64,000 nucleotides of DNA from Brassica napus (lineage: Eukaryota; Streptophyta; Magnoliopsida; Brassicales; Brassicaceae). The notes beneath the pieces are model-generated. The model did not search any database. It saw only the letters and a program-made list of their open reading frames with translations, and was not told the origin of the DNA. A program made the position numbers and the translations under genes. The stretch lies in contig NC_063449.1 of NCBI RefSeq assembly GCF_020379485.1, forward strand, positions 38,809,473 to 38,873,472, read 5' to 3'. Below, one piece after another: positions 60,430-64,000 of this stretch (position 1 is the first letter of the stretch; the number at the start of each line of letters is the position of its first letter).

Positions 60430-62211
60430 ATGGACTTAATTCAGCATTCTCCAACTGTTATCGTTTGTACTCGTCCACGATACAGAAACAAAGAAGAGTT
60501 TCGTTCAGCACGATTCAAAGATTCACCAATTGTATTGTTTGGTTTTCCCGGCCTAGAAAACGACAAGGACTCTCCGCCTACAGATAATACCCATCCGCTT
60601 GTATGGTGCCACAACGAAGAAAACAAGGATAAAGAATTTCCATGCAACTTTTGCGAGTGTAAGTTAGATAGCACCACAGGCTATTATTTATGCGAAGAGT
60701 TCGATAAGAGGATTTCTAAAAACAACACTATTGGTTTTCATAAAGAGTGTATCAAACCGATGACCAACAATCCTTATCATCCTAAACATCCGCTCCAAGT
60801 TCTCGCATTTGCGACAGTGATATCAAACAAAGTATGCTATTGTTGTTACACTTATAAAACTCACTTTCACTATTGTTTTGTATGTAATTTTAGCATTTGT
60901 CGTGATTGTGCGAGAAAACCGCTACTCCTTACAATAGACCACAAGAAAAGGCATGAACATACACTCTACTACATTCCTCGAGAAGCCTCCATGACTTGCG
61001 ATGTTTGTGCTTTGGATGATCGAAGGTACTTTATTTATGTATGTCATCAATGTGATTATGTAGTCCATAAAAAGTGTATCTATTCACCATACGTCATAAA
61101 AATTTCTCGTCATGAACATCGCCTCTCTTTCACTTCTTCGTTTCTTTCCGGAGAATGGTTTTGCGGAATTTGTAGGAAAAAAATAAACCAAAATTATGGA
61201 GGATATTCTTGCGTGAAAGGTTGTTATTATGTTGCTCATTCCCAGTGTGCTATACATAAAGATGTATGGGATGGAAAAGAACTTGAAGGAGAACCAGAAG
61301 AAATATTTGAAAGTATTATGCCGTTTGAAGAGATAAGTGATGGAATTATAAAACATTTCAGTCATAAACATCATATGAGACTCCTCAAAGAAGTTGAGAA
61401 AACAAATAAGATTAAAAAACACTGTCAAGCATGCGCATTTCGGATTTATGAAGGTGACATTTATAATTGCTTGGAATGTGATTTTGTTCTCCACAAAGTA
61501 TGTGCATATCTTCCAGTTAAAAAACAACATGTGTTGCATCCTCACCCTCTCTTCTTACAAGAGGAAAATCTACAAACTACGTTTGGGTGTTCAGCTTGCT
61601 TTCGTGTATGCAACAATTTCAGGTATGTGTGTCAGATGGCCAATTGTCTTTTCACACTAGACGTGAATTGTGCAACTGTATCTGTACCACTTAATCATCA
61701 ATGTCATCCACATATTTTGTTCCTACCATCTCAACCTGGATCTGAAAGAATTTGTTCGATTTGTAAGAAAACTGAAAAGATCCGTTTAGAATGTGGAGAA
61801 TGTGATTTTGTGTTTTGTTTTCGCTGTGCAATTCTACCAATGAAGTTCAAGTACAAGCATGATGAACATCCTCTCATATTTTCATATGAAGAAGACTCGA
61901 ATGGTCAACATTGGTGTGATGTCTGTGAAAAAGAAATACTTACCAAGAATGGAATATATACGTGCAATGATTGTGACATCCAACTCCATTTTGAATGCTT
62001 ACACGGGACCAACATGTATTTGTTACCTTGTAAATCGGTTATACTTAATGAAGGGAAATACGATATTCTTTGCAATGATCTGCCCACACGGTACACATGC
62101 AAACGATGTCATAAACGTTGCGAAGACAAGACCGTCTACAAGAGATCCGACGATGTAATATATTGTTCTATGTATTGTATAGTCTGTGAGAAATATGGAA
62201 TTAAAAATTAA
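60430..62211 (+). CDS. DC1 (cysteine/histidine-rich C1) domain protein
   Basis: A single-exon gene of 593 aa from the ATG at 60430 (MDLIQHSPTVIVCTRP). The frame is open upstream to 60346, but the TATA box position and the usual start of the family favour the internal ATG. It contains at least seven zinc-binding C1-like modules with the pattern HxxH...CxxC...CxxC...HxxC, for example CNFCECKL, CYCCYTYKTHFHYC, CDVCALDDRRYFIYVCHQCD, CGICRKKI, CQACAFRI, CSICKKTE and CDVCEKEI. DC1 proteins form a very large plant-specific family, often intronless and clustered, linked to stress and hormone responses; a biochemical role is not established. No signal peptide or membrane span is evident. The C-terminus ends MYCIVCEKYGIKN. 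Confidence 0.92.
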   Translation: MDLIQHSPTVIVCTRPRYRNKEEFRSARFKDSPIVLFGFPGLENDKDSPPTDNTHPLVWCHNEENKDKEFPCNFCECKLDSTTGYYLCEEFDKRISKNNTIGFHKECIKPMTNNPYHPKHPLQVLAFATVISNKVCYCCYTYKTHFHYCFVCNFSICRDCARKPLLLTIDHKKRHEHTLYYIPREASMTCDVCALDDRRYFIYVCHQCDYVVHKKCIYSPYVIKISRHEHRLSFTSSFLSGEWFCGICRKKINQNYGGYSCVKGCYYVAHSQCAIHKDVWDGKELEGEPEEIFESIMPFEEISDGIIKHFSHKHHMRLLKEVEKTNKIKKHCQACAFRIYEGDIYNCLECDFVLHKVCAYLPVKKQHVLHPHPLFLQEENLQTTFGCSACFRVCNNFRYVCQMANCLFTLDVNCATVSVPLNHQCHPHILFLPSQPGSERICSICKKTEKIRLECGECDFVFCFRCAILPMKFKYKHDEHPLIFSYEEDSNGQHWCDVCEKEILTKNGIYTCNDCDIQLHFECLHGTNMYLLPCKSVILNEGKYDILCNDLPTRYTCKRCHKRCEDKTVYKRSDDVIYCSMYCIVCEKYGIKN

Positions 62212-62307
62212 ATAAAATAAACAATGTATAAATATTTTTTATAATATTTAAATATTAATATTGATCACAAAATTAAATTCTGATATACCAAACTAATTTC
62301 AAACGTC

Positions 62308-62510
62308 TCAGTCAGAGCCGTATATGGTTGCAGAATCGCTCAGGACAGTGCCTAGAGAGGCCGTGACTGTTTTGGGATGCTCAAAGTTGTTGGCTACAAG
62401 GGCTGCTCGGATTGCGTACCATCCAAGGTCTCCGAGCGCACCAAGACCATCAAGATCCGGTTTCACATACTCCAATCGGGATTGGCGCATCGGTGGCCAT
62501 AGTCTCCGGC
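62308..62510 (-). pseudogene. Fragment of a Gfo/Idh/MocA-type oxidoreductase gene
   Basis: The minus strand reads RLEYVKPDLDGLGALGDLGW, then YAIRAALVANNFEHPKTVTA. This matches the conserved core of plant NAD-binding oxidoreductases of the At4g09670 type. The similarity ends in TVLSDSATIYGSD and a stop, and no N-terminal Rossmann domain or other exons are near. It is a short captured or decayed piece, with flanks that do not look like the same gene. Confidence 0.7.
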
Positions 62511-63112
62511 GAGAGATAAGAGACAGAGAGAGTGGTGATAGAGAGAAAACCAGGAGCAAAGACAGAGACACGTGTAGAGCTTTGAAGAGTCTCGAAAGAA
62601 TAACACTACCTCTAATGCAGGGACCCAATAAAATATTGGGAGTTTCTTTGTTTTGTGGGAATTAAGATTAGCTTAAACAAAAAATAAACGTTCATAAAAT
62701 AGTATACCCTAATGCCCACCAACCAATTGCAATGTTAAAAAACTCTTTAATCAGATGATATACAATAATGTAAAGATCAAACCGATCTTTTGCATGGTGC
62801 AAAACAATTTGAAACCTGAAAAATGTAAAAAGAACACTGCTCTTTTCAGAGAATCATAACACTGCTCTTTTCAGAGAATCGTATCATCTTCAGAACAATG
62901 TCAAATTTATACGACCTTTAAATTGGTTCAAATATTAGTTCAAAAACAAAATTAAAAAACATGACATTTGAGAGAATAACTCCAGACCAAACTGACCAAT
63001 ACGCATAAATCAATATTTTTTTCCAAGTATATTTCCAGAAATAATAAACTTTTAATGATAATATAGACTCCGGACAATCCAAATAGCATTCCCACAAAAA
63101 AGCTCTTATAAT
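62511..63112. other. Intergenic, 3' of eIF3j; nothing recognised
   Basis: AT-rich except for the purine-rich stretch 62511-62580 adjoining the oxidoreductase fragment. The 21-bp sequence ACACTGCTCTTTTCAGAGAA(T) is tandemly repeated at about 62835 and 62860. The right-hand 100 bases are probably the eIF3j 3' UTR. Confidence 0.45.
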
Positions 63113-64000
63113 CTACATGAAGTCGAAATCGTCCATGGCATCATAAGGACCAGCCACTAGATCGTCATTGGCCTTATCTACAATCAGTTGTTTCTTTTTC
63201 CCACCTGATCATCACAAAGGATTCACACTTAACTTCAGAATAACGAATCTACAAATCTATAACCCAAAAATTAAGAAGGTGTCAATGCACATACCAGTCT
63301 TCTTTCTGCCAGCAGCAGCTTCTTTCTCCACCTTAAGTTTTTCATTTGCTATAGCTGTAACGGAGGAAGCAACATCTTTAACATCTGCTGCCTTCATGTT
63401 GGTCAACGAAAGTCTCATGACTGCTTTGAGTAGCGCAATATAATGATAACTTTTCTGCAAAACAGAAACCAAAAATATAAGTTTCAACATGCCATGCCAT
63501 GAGCGTTTACTTATATAACAAAGGAGATTAAAGGCTATGCAAACATACCTCATATGGTTTAAGCTTATGAGAAATCATTTCAGCATATTCCAAAAAATCG
63601 CTTTCAGACTTGGGGATGAACACATCAAGGTTCTTCTCTTCACCCTTAGTTCCAAAGAGCTCAGCAGTTGCCTTGTAGTCAGCTTCTTCAACAAGCCTGT
63701 GAGAGAAAGGACATAATGCATAAGAATACACACAGATTTGGTCTGTTTATTAAATCTTTGTCTCAACAAAGCAGAAGATTAATATACCTCTGCATGCGAA
63801 GTTTCTCAGAGATGGGATCTAAAGGCTCTTCCTTTGGTGCTTCTTTTGGAACATCGGCTGATTTACCCTTCTTTTCAACAGCTTTGGCTGCTGCTTTCTT
63901 AGGAGGAGCCTTCACCGTAGCAGGCTTTACAGGAGCAGGTTCGTCATCATTATCATCGTCCTCCCAAGAGTCCTTAATATCATTCTCATCTACATCCTCG
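63113..64000 (-). CDS. eIF3j: Eukaryotic translation initiation factor 3 subunit J, partial (N-terminus beyond the window)
   Basis: Four exons are visible: at least 64000-63788, then 63696-63549, 63454-63295 and 63204-63113, all in phase. The acidic N-terminal part (DVDENDIKDSWEDDDNDDEP) is followed by a Lys/Ala/Pro-rich linker and the helical core (KATAELFGTKGEEKNLDVFI, ALLKAVMRLSLTNMKAADVK). The family-typical C-terminus is GGKKKQLIVDKANDDLVAGP followed by YDAMDDFDFM. eIF3j is the loosely bound eIF3 subunit that sits in the 40S mRNA entry channel and regulates mRNA binding and start-site selection. Synteny suggests At1g66070. The first exon continues past base 64000. Confidence 0.94.

Overview
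This is plant nuclear DNA, almost certainly from a Brassicaceae genome and most likely Brassica or a close relative. Genes are split by short AT-rich introns. The coding sequences resemble Arabidopsis proteins very closely, and intergenic DNA is about 30% GC and full of Stowaway-type MITEs, ATREP-type Helitrons, hAT and PIF/Harbinger elements and a Ty1/copia element. From memory, the host genes follow the order of Arabidopsis chromosome 1 around At1g65800-At1g66070: ARK-type receptor kinase, BZO1/AAE12-type acyl-activating enzyme, At1g65900-like secreted protein, cytosolic NADP-isocitrate dehydrogenase, ABC1-family kinase, GAD2, type II peroxiredoxin, and eIF3j at the right edge. CSL4, NMD3, an E2 enzyme and a DC1 protein lie between the peroxiredoxin and eIF3j.

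Layout. 1-1 kb: 5'-truncated S-domain receptor kinase remnant (+). 2.1-2.4 kb: 5S-rRNA-containing, Cassandra-like LTR. 2.7-5.0 kb: acyl-activating enzyme (-), with a 22-base G tract beside its TATA box. 5.3-7.3 kb: MITEs. 7.7-10.2 kb: secreted protein (-). 10.7-20 kb: gene-poor and TE-rich, with a hairpin MITE, a GC-rich Sadhu-like retroposon with a 16-bp target duplication, Stowaway elements, a 67-bp perfect inverted repeat, a Helitron and a foldback element with tandemly repeated arms. 20.2-26.6 kb: complete Ty1/copia element with identical-length 353-bp LTRs, 5-bp target duplications, a damaged gag and pol, and an extra small hydrophobic ORF. 27.4-30.3 kb: cICDH (+). 31.4-35.6 kb: ABC1 kinase (-). 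36.0-40.5 kb: a Helitron split by a 3.66-kb PIF/Harbinger element. 41.4-45.5 kb: GAD (+). 45.6-46.6 kb: a hAT element holding a nested Helitron. 47.6-48.6 kb: peroxiredoxin (-). 49.1-49.3 kb: tRNA-derived SINE. 50.0-51.0 kb: CSL4 (+). 51.8-53.3 kb: NMD3 (-). 54.8-55.5 kb: E2 pseudogene without its catalytic exon (+). 56.3-59.3 kb: nested short repeats. 60.4-62.2 kb: DC1-domain gene (+). 62.3 kb: oxidoreductase fragment. 63.1 kb to the end: eIF3j (-), cut by the window edge.

The host genes do not form a pathway; they are independent housekeeping and metabolic genes (TCA-linked NADPH, GABA shunt, peroxide removal, RNA decay, 60S export, translation initiation). The unusual material is in the transposons: several complete insertions with readable target duplications, two nested insertions, a copia element with an extra ORF, and several probably hairpin-forming sequences. 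All exon boundaries were placed by eye using splice consensus and reading-frame phase. No alignment or database search was run.
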